Assembly: GCF_031882575.1 (NCBI RefSeq)
Contig: NZ_CP134772.1
Span: 1,941,001-2,005,000 of the forward strand
Reading direction: 5' to 3'
Source of the DNA: Pseudomonas sp. VD-NE ins
GTDB lineage: Bacteria; Pseudomonadota; Gammaproteobacteria; Pseudomonadales; Pseudomonadaceae
Length of the DNA stretch: 64,000 nt
Of the stretch, positions 1 to 8,392 are shown piece by piece; within the stretch, counting starts at the first letter, position 1, and every line of letters starts with the position of its first letter. Under the pieces are notes generated by a model. The model searched no databases, had not been told where the DNA came from, and saw only the letters and a list, made by a program, of their open reading frames with translations. The position numbers were made by a program, and so were the translations under genes.

Positions 1-591
1 CAGTTCGCACTCGTCGAGTACATAGAAGTCGTCGGCGGCTTTTTGCGTGGTGACCCATTCGGTCATGGTCGCGGTTGGCGACATTTTTACCGTCAGTGGA
101 CGGACGGGCAGGGTGCCGATCACTTCACGCAGGGTCGACAGCAGGTCTTCAGCGCGTTTCGGGCTGGCCGAGTTGACCAGGATCAGGCCCTGTTTTGGCG
201 CGATGGCGGCGAAGGTCGACGAGCGACGGATAAAGGCGCGCGGCAGGAACGCCTGGATGATTTCATCCTTGATCTGGTCGCGTTCCTTCTTATAGACCTT
301 GCGCATCTGCTCGGCTTCGATCTCCTCGACCTTTTCCTTGACCGCGTCACGCACGACGCTGCCCGGCAGAATGCGTTCTTCTTTACGCGCGGAGATCAGC
401 AGGAAGTCACCGCTGACGTGCACCAATGGAGCATCTTCGCCTTTGCCGAACGGCGCGACGAAACCGTAGGTGGTCAACTCCTGGCTTGCACATGGACGCG
501 CCAGTTTGGTGGCCAGTGCAGTTTCCAGCGCCTCGGCATCGACAGGCAGGTCTTGGGTCAGGCGATAGATAAGCAGGTTTTTGAACCACAT
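1..591 (-). CDS. rdgC: Recombination-associated protein RdgC (5' part)
   Basis: The frame opens with ATG at 591 and runs off the window at base 1, giving the first 197 residues. The N-terminus ([14 protein letters not shown], then a DAEALETAL stretch, [14 protein letters not shown] and the [11 protein letters not shown] segment) is the familiar RdgC beginning. RdgC is a ring-forming, sequence-independent double-stranded DNA-binding protein of the nucleoid that limits RecA-mediated strand exchange; the family is about 300 residues, so roughly the last third lies outside the window. A GGAGAG ribosome-binding site stands just upstream of the ATG. It is transcribed away from the tRNA cluster. Confidence 0.95.
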   Translation of the reverse strand, partial: MWFKNLLIYRLTQDLPVDAEALETALATKLARPCASQELTTYGFVAPFGKGEDAPLVHVSGDFLLISARKEERILPGSVVRDAVKEKVEEIEAEQMRKVYKKERDQIKDEIIQAFLPRAFIRRSSTFAAIAPKQGLILVNSASPKRAEDLLSTLREVIGTLPVRPLTVKMSPTATMTEWVTTQKAADDFYVLDECEL

Positions 592-701
592 GGGGTGAGT
601 CTCTCCTTTATACAAAGGGGGGCATTATTGTCTTCGCCGTCTCATAGGCCAACCCTTCTCTAAGCCTTTGGAAGGCCTGAGAAAATTATTTAAAAAAGTG
701 C

Positions 702-730
702 TTGCCAGAGGTTGGGTCGCTCCGTAGAAT
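702..730 (+). promoter_or_regulatory. Promoter of the first tRNA pair
   Basis: TTGCCA at 702-707 and TAGAAT at 725-730 are separated by exactly 17 bases and end 20 bases before tRNA-Val. This is a good sigma-70 type promoter for a stable RNA transcript. The second tRNA pair has a CATAAT at 1088-1093 at the same distance from its tRNA but no clear -35 box. Confidence 0.75.
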
Positions 731-750
731 GCGCGCCACACCGAAGCGAA

Positions 751-826
751 GGGTGATTAGCTCAGCTGGGAGAGCGTCTGCCTTACAAGCAGAATGTCGG
801 CGGTTCGATCCCGTCATCACCCACCA
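751..826 (+). tRNA. tRNA-Val(TAC), copy 1
   Basis: A 76-base cloverleaf with encoded CCA. The acceptor stem GGGTGAT pairs with ATCACCC, the anticodon loop CTTACAA reads TAC, and the T-loop GGTTCGATCCC is intact. It is cotranscribed with the tRNA-Asp that follows after 19 bases. Confidence 0.97.
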
Positions 827-845
827 TTCGTTTCAAGTGTTTAGC

Positions 846-922
846 GCAGCGGTAGTTCAGTCGGTTAGAATACCGGCCTGTCACGCCGGGGGTCGCGGGT
901 TCGAGTCCCGTCCGCTGCGCCA
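846..922 (+). tRNA. tRNA-Asp(GTC), copy 1
   Basis: A 77-base cloverleaf with encoded CCA. The acceptor stem GCAGCGG pairs with CCGCTGC and the anticodon loop carries GTC. It is followed by a strong terminator. Confidence 0.97.
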
Positions 923-963
923 TATTCGGTAACCTGGACCACTGAACGCCAGGTCACCACGGA

Positions 964-988
964 AAAACCCGCCAAGGCGGGTTTTTTT
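964..988 (+). terminator. Rho-independent terminator of tRNA pair 1
   Basis: The stem CCCGCC (968-973) pairs with GGCGGG (976-981) over a two-base loop and is followed by seven T. Confidence 0.85.
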
Positions 989-1113
989 CTGCTCCAAGGT
1001 TGTACCCGCGGGATGTGTCGTTTCACTGGTTTTCGGATTTATTTGAAAAAAACTTCAATTAAATCAACACATTACGAAAACTTGTGGCATAATGCGTCCC
1101 GTAACGAAGCGAA

Positions 1114-1189
1114 GGGTGATTAGCTCAGCTGGGAGAGCGTCTGCCTTACAAGCAGAATGTCGGCGGTTCGATCCCGTCATCACCCACCA
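1114..1189 (+). tRNA. tRNA-Val(TAC), copy 2
   Basis: Identical over its 76 bases to the copy at 751-826. Twelve bases in front (ACGAAGCGAA region) and most of the spacer behind are also repeated, so the whole Val-Asp pair was duplicated in tandem with an offset of 363 bases. Confidence 0.97.
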
Positions 1190-1208
1190 TTCGTTTCAAG
1201 CGTTTCGC

Positions 1209-1285
1209 GCAGCGGTAGTTCAGTCGGTTAGAATACCGGCCTGTCACGCCGGGGGTCGCGGGTTCGAGTCCCGTCCGCTGCGCCA
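1209..1285 (+). tRNA. tRNA-Asp(GTC), copy 2
   Basis: Same 77-base sequence as the copy at 846-922, with anticodon GTC and encoded CCA. The next gene downstream (1491) is a lower-GC orphan, so this tRNA end is a candidate past insertion point, though I find no second copy of the tRNA 3' end beyond it. Confidence 0.97.
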
Positions 1286-1324
1286 TATTCGGAATCTGGA
1301 ACACTGAACGCCAGATTCCACAGA

Positions 1325-1348
1325 AAGCCCGCCTAGTGCGGGCTTTTT
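1325..1348 (+). terminator. Rho-independent terminator of tRNA pair 2
   Basis: The stem AAGCCCGC (1325-1332) pairs with GCGGGCTT (1338-1345) and runs into a T tract. Confidence 0.8.
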
Positions 1349-1490
1349 GCTGTCTGGCGTTTGAGTATTTTTCGCTGCATATATCTATGTAGTGCCTGCC
1401 AGCCAAGCCGCTTTCGGACAATGGGCAACGTTGTTCATGACTCATTTCGCGTCATGAATTGGTTCAATTGCCTACCGAGAGACTGAGTTC

Positions 1491-2864
1491 ATGAGTGATT
1501 CCCTTCAAGCAGAAGCTGCCCAAAAATTGTTGGACCTAGCATTTTTGGCCAGCAAACCGTCATTCCTTGAGTGTGATGACGCCGCCGCCTTTCTCCATGG
1601 CATGAAGTGGGAGGCAAAAACCGAGGTTCTCTGGTTTATCCTGGAAAATAGCCGAGGACGGTATCTTTGTGCCGAGTTCGTAGAACCCGGTGCACTGAAA
1701 GTGCGTAACGACAGCAAACCCAACGACGATTCACTCTTTGTATCCAAGTGTGTAAGGGGCCAACTGTGCGTCCCTACCGGGTATACCGTCGCCGCCAGTT
1801 TTCATTTACGTCCATTTGCAGCCAAGGGGGCGTCAGAAAGCCAAGAGGATTTTGAATACCGTGTTCGCTTTTTTTCGTTTTCCGATCTGTGGAAAGTCAT
1901 GAACCCACGTCGCCATTATTCCAAGTGTTATCTGTCCATAGGTCAAGACGGTCTTATCTCATACGCTTCAACTGCATCAGACTTTGAGCTTGAGTTGGCC
2001 AGCCAAATTGCAAAAAAAGAGGAAGGAGGCTCTCAGCTGTTTGAGAGTTTGTATGAAAGAGGGACTACTCTGGCCAGCACCTGGATTTTGTTGGCTGTCG
2101 GGGCTGGTGAACTCAACATTGTTGTCAAAGCCATTGTAAAAAAACCGAAGTGGTCTCACCGAGGCGCATTGAAAGCGAGTTGGAAACGGGACAATAGCTC
2201 GGAAAACCAGACAAAAAAATTCTCGGTCGAATTGATGCCGATTTTCAGCCCCGTGTTCCATGATGTCGCAGGCGTTGCGTCCTATTGGCGTATCAGGCAG
2301 CCCAATTCATCCGAGGGGCAAACAGTGGGTGTGATTCTTAAACACAACCACCGGGATGAGTTTATTGCCACCGCTGCCGAGTTCGGTGATTACATAAACT
2401 TTGACGTGTCTACAATTTTTCCCAAAGATCAGCATGGCAATGTCCAGCTTCCCGAGGGATTCCGGGTTTACGGTTTCTACCATTCGAGCAAGCCGTCGTC
2501 TCCAAACCTGTTGCCCGCAGCGGACACCGAACGCTTCAAGAACTTTTTTTCCCCTTCCGATATGAAAGTCGGACTGGATCGGCTGGTCGCCGCCCCTCAG
2601 CACCACTTGTTCATGATCACACCAGATGAGGCGGTCTTAAGCTTTTCGCAACCCGATATTCCAGTCAGATCGTTGATTGTCGAGTTGACGGCGGACTTTG
2701 AACGGAAGTTGATCTCGGGTGAAATCACCACACAGATGTTTGTCGACAAAATAGCGGCGGCCGGAAACCTGAGCGTGCTCTCGCCGAGCAAGACATGGCC
2801 GACTGTCGGTAGGGTCAGGCCGTCTGCCGAGTTGATAGCGCGGATTCCCGAGCCTGCAGAGTAA
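1491..2864 (+). CDS. Orphan protein with two degenerate JAB/DUF4329-like halves
   Basis: 457 residues, ATG at 1491, no signal peptide and no membrane segment. I do not recognise a named family over the full length. Two halves each carry a remnant of a JAB/JAMM signature: His105 in SFHLRP followed by FFSFSDL (Ser129, Asp132), and His331 in GFYHSS followed by FFSPSDM (Ser354, Asp357). A canonical JAMM site needs E...HxH...SxxD; the second histidine is absent in both halves, which fits the inactive DUF4329-type domain found in Rhs and other polymorphic toxin proteins. Base composition is visibly lower in GC than the neighbours. The gene lies alone between a tRNA terminator and the convergent catalase-like gene, with which its stop codon abuts. 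Function unknown; the domain reading is inference from motifs. Confidence 0.75.
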   Translation: MSDSLQAEAAQKLLDLAFLASKPSFLECDDAAAFLHGMKWEAKTEVLWFILENSRGRYLCAEFVEPGALKVRNDSKPNDDSLFVSKCVRGQLCVPTGYTVAASFHLRPFAAKGASESQEDFEYRVRFFSFSDLWKVMNPRRHYSKCYLSIGQDGLISYASTASDFELELASQIAKKEEGGSQLFESLYERGTTLASTWILLAVGAGELNIVVKAIVKKPKWSHRGALKASWKRDNSSENQTKKFSVELMPIFSPVFHDVAGVASYWRIRQPNSSEGQTVGVILKHNHRDEFIATAAEFGDYINFDVSTIFPKDQHGNVQLPEGFRVYGFYHSSKPSSPNLLPAADTERFKNFFSPSDMKVGLDRLVAAPQHHLFMITPDEAVLSFSQPDIPVRSLIVELTADFERKLISGEITTQMFVDKIAAAGNLSVLSPSKTWPTVGRVRPSAELIARIPEPAE

Positions 2865-4028
2865 TCAATCGCCATTACGCTGGTGACGATAGTCGCTGAT
2901 CGCTTCGTACACAGCCTTGCGCAACCGATTGATCCCACCGATTGGTCGATGCGCCTCAATCCCGAACCACGGATTGAACGACAGATTGTCGCATTGCAGA
3001 TTCAGTGCCGGAGTATCGAAATCCTGCGGCGGCAGGGTGATCCGCGCGACGGTTTCGAAGGGTGAATCCTGCTCGCGCCATTCGATGCTGGTGTCCTCGA
3101 TCGGCATGTATTCATGGGCATCCTGACGCTGGATCTGCAGCACGAAACAGGCTGGCACCCGGTCCGTCGACAACTGTTGATGCAACGCGCTGCGCAGGAA
3201 GTTCGGCAGGTCGTGATTCTGTTTAGGCAATGTGTAAGCAGGGCAGTTAGCCGGGTCCGGTGCGACGCGAAACTTTGCATTGGCCTCACCGAATTTGTAG
3301 GGCGAAACCGAAAAGTATGTGGTCGCCGTCGGGCTATCCGGCGGCGGCGACAATGTTGCTAGCGCAATAAACAAATGGCGGATCTGCCAGGTGCGCGGAT
3401 CCCACCCGGGGAAAAACGCCATGACCTTCTTGCCATCAGCCTGCGCCGCCACATTCTGACGGTACTCGGCGACATCGCTGACAAAGAAACTCGGGTGGCT
3501 GAACATCACGAAATCCTGCTCAGGCTGTGCCTGGCGGTTGCCGAGTAGCTGTTTTCCGGAAACGTCGAGCAGCTTGATCGCCATACCCCTGGCGTCGCGA
3601 ATGCTGTCGAACTGCGGGTAGGCATTGCCGTTGGACAGACGAATCATCGCTTGCCAGGTTTTGCCTGGCTCACTGAACACGCCCTGTCGCAACGGCTGCG
3701 CAAGTTCCGGCAGCACCTGCACTTGCGCCTTCACACAGCCATGGGCCTTGGCATGGGCGTCGCGAAGATACCGTGTGCTTTCGCGATGCTGATCGACGAT
3801 GCGCACGGCGGTCTGGATCACGTCCTGGGTCATTGCCGCTTCGCCGGGTGGAATCTGTTCCAGCGCCGACACCGGGCCGCGGTGTTGCCAGGCAAACCAT
3901 GCTGTGGCGATGGCCCAGCCGAGCAGGCCAATGGCGAGCGCTATCAGCAGTGCTTTGCCAAGCAGACGCCCAAGCCATAACCAGATTCTGGCCAACAGCG
4001 GCAACTCTTTCTTGAAGGTCGAAATCAT
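2865..4028 (-). CDS. Membrane-anchored catalase-like heme protein (SrpA-like)
   Basis: 387 residues. An N-terminal membrane anchor at about residues 20-46 precedes a minimal catalase-fold domain. The distal region reads LRDAHAKAHGCVKAQ, with His92 and His96, where catalases have R..HA.G.GA. The RDARGMAIKLLD and DFVMFSHPSFFV segments and a C-terminal C...FNPW...HRP.GGINR.R pattern are those of SrpA-like short catalase relatives, which are often peroxidases or hydroperoxide-converting enzymes rather than true catalases. It overlaps the upstream di-heme cytochrome gene by four bases (ATGA at 4025-4028), so the two are translationally coupled and probably work on the same substrate in the periplasm. 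Confidence 0.85.
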   Translation of the reverse strand: MISTFKKELPLLARIWLWLGRLLGKALLIALAIGLLGWAIATAWFAWQHRGPVSALEQIPPGEAAMTQDVIQTAVRIVDQHRESTRYLRDAHAKAHGCVKAQVQVLPELAQPLRQGVFSEPGKTWQAMIRLSNGNAYPQFDSIRDARGMAIKLLDVSGKQLLGNRQAQPEQDFVMFSHPSFFVSDVAEYRQNVAAQADGKKVMAFFPGWDPRTWQIRHLFIALATLSPPPDSPTATTYFSVSPYKFGEANAKFRVAPDPANCPAYTLPKQNHDLPNFLRSALHQQLSTDRVPACFVLQIQRQDAHEYMPIEDTSIEWREQDSPFETVARITLPPQDFDTPALNLQCDNLSFNPWFGIEAHRPIGGINRLRKAVYEAISDYRHQRNGD

Positions 4029-5851
4029 GGCAGTTGCGTCTCCAGTGGACCGCCGAGGACTTTCAGGTACTCCAGCAACGCCCAGCGCTCTTCGGGCTGC
4101 AACAGCCGGCCAATCACGCCGTTGCCACGTTCGCCGGCACGGAATTCATGTCCGCTGTTGTGATTGCCGGTGATGCGCGTGTCGAAAAGGAAGCCGTTGG
4201 TAAACGCTTCGGTGCGATAACCCAGGTGCCGTGGATCGTATTCGAAACTGCCTTTGAAGAAGGTTGTGGCGCGTTCATCCTGCGGCGACAGCAACTGATA
4301 AATGCTCGGCACCGAACCGTTGTGCAGAAACGGCGCAGTGGCCCAGGCACCCGCAAGCGGGCGGGCTTTGTAAGCGATTTTTTCGCGCACGCCGATCGGC
4401 AGGCCGAAGCCGTCCAGACGGGGTTTCTCCTGCGGCGTGACGTTGGCTTCGCGGTAGGCGCGGTCTTCGACGAAAGCGGTGACGTAGGCCAGGCCCTTGG
4501 CCACCGACAACTGGCTCAGATCCAGCGGTGCCTTGGGCGCCGGATGCAGTTTGACGTCCATGGTTTCGAGTTCCTTCACATCCCATTGCAGGGCAGTCAG
4601 ATCGAAACGGTGACTGGCAATATTGTTGGCAGCGTTCGGGTCCGTGCCGATGACATCGACCGGCAACATGTGCAAATGCTGCACCCAGCGCTCACCTTCC
4701 TGAGTCTGGCGCGGCACGTGGCAACCGGCGCAATTCTCGGCAAACAACGAGCGCCCTTTAGCCGCCAGGGGCTTGTCGATGGCGCCAAACAGGTCCTCTG
4801 GCCAAGCGGGTGGCTTGAGCTTTTGCAGGGTTTCTTCGATCTTGTGCAGATCACGCACGCGCACGCTCGAGGCATAGCGTGCTTCGCCTTGCAGTGGCTG
4901 ACCGTTGCCATCAAAAAAATTCAGGGTGGCGCCGACGCCCAAGGCTTCGCCGATGTTGCGCGCCATCGGCTGCTGCGCCGAGCCGTTCCACTGCACCCAA
5001 TCGAATGTCCACATGTCCCACAGTTGTGGGTAATCCACCGGGGCATTGGCCACGCGATAGTTGGCGGGGGATATCGCATCGCCGAATGTCGCATTGGCAA
5101 TGCGGCCAAAGGCATCGGTGCGACCGGGGCCTTCTTCGGTCGGGTAGAGGCCGCGATGGGTGTCGTTCCAGGCGACTTTGAGAAATGTATTCAGAGAGGT
5201 TTTGAAGTCTTTGCGCAATTGCTCGTGGCGCGCGTCGTATTCGTCGCCCAATACCGTTCTGGCGAAACGTTCGAATTTCCATGGGTTGTAGTAAGTCGCG
5301 GTCAGACTTGCCACCAATGCCTGTCCGAAACTGCCACCGCGCAAAGTAGGAACACTGGAAGGCAGCACATGTTGCGCAGCACCTCCGTCAATTCGCACGG
5401 CCTGACCTTTGAATCGCAATTCGCCGGTGTGGCAAGCGGCGCAAGTGATGTCCAGATATTGCTCGGAGCTGCCGGGATTCTGATGTCGGGCAAAACCGAC
5501 GGGGAGGTTGCCGGGGTTGTTCGGCGTGGCTTTCTGCTGCGGATCGATCAGAAAACCAAAACGCGCCAGGTAATCGGGTGAGGCGAAACGTTGCGCCGAG
5601 AAGGGCAGTTCCAGCGCCCCGAACCACTCATAGCGCAGGCCTTTGACCTGCGTACCCTGAGGCGTGAAATAGTAGGTTTGCCGGTCTTCGTCACTCCACT
5701 GATTGAGGTAATGCACCTGCTCGGTGGGCGTGTAGAAGGGTAGTTTCGGGTTGGCGACGTAATACAGCACTACAGCAAGGGCGAGTCCCAGCAGCACGAC
5801 GATCAGGGTCAGCACACGGAATAGAAGGCGCAAGATAAACATCCTTGTCAA
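4025..5851 (-). CDS. Membrane-anchored di-heme cytochrome c peroxidase-like (possibly RoxA-like) protein
   Basis: 608 residues. Residues 5-32 form an uncleaved membrane anchor. Two CxxCH heme motifs are present: CAACH at 137-141, in the sequence LDITCAACHTGEL, and CAGCH at 374-378. The length and the 237-residue spacing between the hemes are much greater than in ordinary CcpA/MauG proteins (about 330-380 residues) and resemble the RoxA/RoxB rubber-oxygenase branch of the di-heme family. The RoxA reading is a similarity judgement only. It is the first gene of a two-gene operon with the catalase-like protein; an oxygenase making organic hydroperoxides next to an enzyme that removes them would be consistent. 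Confidence 0.85.
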   Translation of the reverse strand: MTRMFILRLLFRVLTLIVVLLGLALAVVLYYVANPKLPFYTPTEQVHYLNQWSDEDRQTYYFTPQGTQVKGLRYEWFGALELPFSAQRFASPDYLARFGFLIDPQQKATPNNPGNLPVGFARHQNPGSSEQYLDITCAACHTGELRFKGQAVRIDGGAAQHVLPSSVPTLRGGSFGQALVASLTATYYNPWKFERFARTVLGDEYDARHEQLRKDFKTSLNTFLKVAWNDTHRGLYPTEEGPGRTDAFGRIANATFGDAISPANYRVANAPVDYPQLWDMWTFDWVQWNGSAQQPMARNIGEALGVGATLNFFDGNGQPLQGEARYASSVRVRDLHKIEETLQKLKPPAWPEDLFGAIDKPLAAKGRSLFAENCAGCHVPRQTQEGERWVQHLHMLPVDVIGTDPNAANNIASHRFDLTALQWDVKELETMDVKLHPAPKAPLDLSQLSVAKGLAYVTAFVEDRAYREANVTPQEKPRLDGFGLPIGVREKIAYKARPLAGAWATAPFLHNGSVPSIYQLLSPQDERATTFFKGSFEYDPRHLGYRTEAFTNGFLFDTRITGNHNSGHEFRAGERGNGVIGRLLQPEERWALLEYLKVLGGPLETQLP

Positions 5852-6102
5852 ATTGTGCCGCTGTTATGCCTGAGCCTGCCCTATGCGGCAAGTGGCCATT
5901 ACGCCAGATGATGCGAGAAGAAACGACGCTGATTGTCGGGACAAGATGACAGAAGCTTCATCGTCGCTTCGCCTCAATGCGTTTTAATCCCTGAACTTAT
6001 CGGAAGTTTCCTGCTCTCATGCCGGTAGCCATTGGTCGTGGCGGCCTGATAAGCTCGCGGCTTTACTCGATTGCCCTTTCGGCGCATGAACAAGGAAATA
6101 GC

Positions 6103-6819
6103 ATGAAACAGCATCGGTTGGCGGCGGCGGTTGCCCTGGTTGGCCTGGTCCTCGCGGGTTGTGATTCGCAGACCAGCGTAGAGCTGAAAACCCCGGCGCA
6201 AAAAGCTTCCTACGGTATCGGCCTGAACATGGGCAAGAGCCTGGCTCAGGAAGGCATGGATGATCTGGACTCCAAAGCGGTAGCCCAGGGCATCGAAGAT
6301 GCCGTCGGCAAGAAAGAACAGAAGCTGAAAGACGAAGAACTGGTCGAAGCCTTCGCCGCGCTGCAAAAGCGTGCTGAAGAGCGTATGGCCAAGATGAGCG
6401 AAGAGTCGGCAGCCGCTGGCAAGAAATTCCTCGAAGAAAATGGCAAGAAGGCAGGTGTGACTACCACCGCTTCCGGCCTGCAATACGAAGTGGTCAAGAA
6501 AGCCGACGGCCCACAGCCTAAACCGACTGACGTAGTGACTGTTCACTATACCGGCAAGCTGACCAACGGCACCGTATTCGACAGCTCCGTCGAGCGCGGC
6601 AGCCCGATCGATCTGCCGGTAAGCGGCGTGATTCCGGGTTGGGTTGAAGGTCTGCAACTGATGCACGTTGGCGAGAAGTACAAACTGTACATCCCTAGCG
6701 ATCTGGCTTATGGCGCTCAGTCGCCAAGCCCGGCAATCCCGGCCAATTCGGTTCTGGTCTTCGACCTCGAACTGCTGGCCATCAAGGATCCAGCCAAAGA
6801 AGCCGCTGCTGCCAAGTAA
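6103..6819 (+). CDS. FKBP-type peptidyl-prolyl cis-trans isomerase, lipoprotein
   Basis: 238 residues counted from ATG 6103, chosen over the upstream in-frame ATG at 6019 because AAGGAAA stands seven bases before it and it starts a lipoprotein signal (MKQHRLAAAVALVGLVLAGC, lipobox LAGC). Residues about 35-125 are the charged FKBP N-terminal dimerisation region (QKASYGIGLNMGKS, long helix rich in Glu and Lys). Residues about 130-230 are the isomerase domain with VTVHYTGKLTNGTVFDSS, VIPGWVEGLQLM, YIPSDLAYG and LVFDLELL. It is a periplasmic, lipid-anchored foldase of the Mip/FkpA type. Gene order matches P. aeruginosa, where an FKBP gene neighbours rdgC. Confidence 0.95.
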   Translation: MKQHRLAAAVALVGLVLAGCDSQTSVELKTPAQKASYGIGLNMGKSLAQEGMDDLDSKAVAQGIEDAVGKKEQKLKDEELVEAFAALQKRAEERMAKMSEESAAAGKKFLEENGKKAGVTTTASGLQYEVVKKADGPQPKPTDVVTVHYTGKLTNGTVFDSSVERGSPIDLPVSGVIPGWVEGLQLMHVGEKYKLYIPSDLAYGAQSPSPAIPANSVLVFDLELLAIKDPAKEAAAAK

Positions 6820-6835
6820 TTGGTAAAGGCTTCAA

Positions 6836-6868
6836 CAACAACGCCTCGCTTATGCGGGGCGTTGTTGC
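6836..6868. terminator. Hairpin after the FKBP gene
   Basis: An AACAACGCC/GGGCGTTGTT stem around a TCGCTTATGC loop lies 20 bases after the FKBP stop. The T tract is poor, so it may be an mRNA-stabilising hairpin rather than a strong terminator. The rest of 6869-7069 holds nothing I recognise. Confidence 0.5.
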
Positions 6869-7069
6869 ATCTGGACCCTGGCAAGGGTAAACAGAGCGAA
6901 CCGATGGCGGTCGGGAGAGTCATAGCCATTAAGGCTGCCATCGCTAGCCGGCCTGAGCAGCCAAGTCAATGAAATATTGGGGTTTTTTATGTGAGTAAAA
7001 AACGCCCGATCTGAGCGCAGCCCTTATGAAACGGGGCTTTCAGCGCTGAAATGCAGCTCTGTTCACAAG

Positions 7070-7094
7070 GTTATCCACAATTTGTGTGGATAAC
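7070..7094. promoter_or_regulatory. Inverted pair of perfect DnaA boxes
   Basis: TTATCCACA at 7071-7079 is mirrored by TGTGGATAA at 7085-7093, five bases apart, and the palindrome extends by one base each side. Both match the strict DnaA-box consensus. The site ends 19 bases before the YkvA start codon, with only the ribosome-binding site between, so it lies in the leader or promoter of that gene. Confidence 0.6.
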
Positions 7095-7113
7095 ATTTCA
7101 ACGGGAGGAATAG

Positions 7114-7569
7114 ATGAAAGCTCCGTGGAATTTCGCTCGATTCCTACCCCTGGCCGGCCGCCTGCTGGCGCGGGGCCGGTTGCCGACCTTGCTGTTTGCG
7201 GTCGCCAGCAAAGGCGCCGCGCAAGGTAATCGTCTCGGTAAACTCAAGGACGATTTACGTTTGCTCCAGGCATTGTGCCTGGCCTATTGGCGCGGGGAGT
7301 ACCGGGCCATCAGTGGCAAAGCACTGGTTTCGGTGGTGGCGGGTTTGATGTACTTCCTCAGCCCGGTGGATGCGATTCCGGATTTCATCCCTGTGTTCGG
7401 CATGCTTGACGACATCGCCGTCCTCGCCTGGCTGATGAAAACCCTCGACGATGAGCTCAATGCGTTTCGCCTGTGGCGCAACCGCCAGCAGCCGGAAAAG
7501 CTTGCGGTTGTCGAACGCCTGCCGGATACCCCCGAACAACTGCAACTTCAGGGGCCGAAAAAAACCTGA
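7114..7569 (+). CDS. YkvA family protein (DUF1232)
   Basis: 151 residues with a very good GGGAGGA ribosome-binding site before ATG 7114. Residues about 68-110 are the DUF1232 signature (GLMYFLSPVDAIPDFIPVFG, LDDIAVL), a hydrophobic hairpin with the conserved SPxDxIPDF. The N-terminus (LAGRLLARGRLPTLLFAVA) is hydrophobic. DUF1232 proteins are small predicted membrane-associated proteins of unsettled function. The upstream DnaA-box palindrome is the only regulatory hint. Confidence 0.9.
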   Translation: MKAPWNFARFLPLAGRLLARGRLPTLLFAVASKGAAQGNRLGKLKDDLRLLQALCLAYWRGEYRAISGKALVSVVAGLMYFLSPVDAIPDFIPVFGMLDDIAVLAWLMKTLDDELNAFRLWRNRQQPEKLAVVERLPDTPEQLQLQGPKKT

Positions 7570-7682
7570 TTCCTCAACACCCGCCTACAGATAGATACCC
7601 CCCGCGACCTTGGCCGCTGTTAGGATTACACTTCTAGGGAAAAGTGCCGACTCGCTAAGTGTTGTTGTCCTACGGGGTAGTC

Positions 7683-8024
7683 ATGGATATTCAGATAATT
7701 GCACGCGATGGCGAACCCGAATACGCGGTTCTGCCGTGGGCTCAGTATCAGGCTCTACTAAAAGCAGCAGGCATCAATGAAACACCGTCGCGTCCGGCAC
7801 CTACGCCGCTCGCGGCTTCACCAGACCCGATTCTTCCAGGTCTGGATCAACTACGCAGTTTGCGCGAAGGGAAGGGCATCGCCATTGAGGCGCTGGCCCG
7901 CACGGTAGGCATCAGCCCGTCTTATCTGGCCATGATCGAAAGTGGTGAGCGTCAGCCCGACGCCGCGATTCGCCGCAGTTTGGCCTGGGAACTGACGGTG
8001 CCAGGGTGGAGGGATGAATCGTGA
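7683..8024 (+). CDS. XRE-family helix-turn-helix transcriptional regulator
   Basis: 113 residues from ATG 7683; an upstream GTG in frame at 7659 is less likely because the sequence MDIQIIARDGEPEYAVLPW already forms a clean start. Residues 1-35 look like an antitoxin-type N-terminal strand-helix unit. Residues about 55-110 form a Cro/C1 type HTH (LRSLREGKGIAIEALARTVG, SPSYLAMIESGERQP). It overlaps the next gene by four bases, so it heads a short operon of three genes ending at 8800. Confidence 0.85.
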   Translation: MDIQIIARDGEPEYAVLPWAQYQALLKAAGINETPSRPAPTPLAASPDPILPGLDQLRSLREGKGIAIEALARTVGISPSYLAMIESGERQPDAAIRRSLAWELTVPGWRDES

Positions 8025-8392
8025 GCGTACGCATCAGTCGTCAACATTGGGACGGATTGCTCGGAGAACTGGATCAGGCGCGCCGTCAGCGCCATCTGCT
8101 GACTTATCGCGCCTTGCTCGAGCGGTTGCAATTGCCGACACCGGCCATGCAAACCTTGACCGCCGCGCTTGAGCATCTGGCCGCGCTGGATGCCAAGGCC
8201 GAACAACCGTTGCGCAGTTCACTGGTGATCAGCCAGGGTGCCAGTCGCCTGCCGCGCACCGGTTTCTTTGAGTGCGTTGAACGTCTGGGGCGTTTTTCCG
8301 GGCCATCCGATGGCGTTGCCGCCGCCTCTTGGCATGCGTCGGAAGTAGTCAGGGTCTTCGAATACGAATACCCGGAATCGGCGGAGGCCTGA
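8021..8392 (+). CDS. Conserved hypothetical protein, coupled to the XRE regulator
   Basis: 123 residues, GTG start at 8021 inside the stop of the preceding gene (GTGA overlap). It is soluble, with a helical N-terminus (WDGLLGELDQARRQRHLLTY) and no recognisable motif. The reading frame and GC-rich third positions are those of the backbone genome. The tight overlap with the XRE gene on one side and the GTG of the Sel1-like gene directly after its stop on the other show one transcript. No function is proposed. Confidence 0.8.
   Translation: MSVRISRQHWDGLLGELDQARRQRHLLTYRALLERLQLPTPAMQTLTAALEHLAALDAKAEQPLRSSLVISQGASRLPRTGFFECVERLGRFSGPSDGVAAASWHASEVVRVFEYEYPESAEA

Noticed and set aside
702..932. 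76-codon frame over the first tRNA pair, with a near-copy over the second
   Set aside because: It is read straight through two tRNA cloverleaves; the repetition comes from the tRNA duplication.
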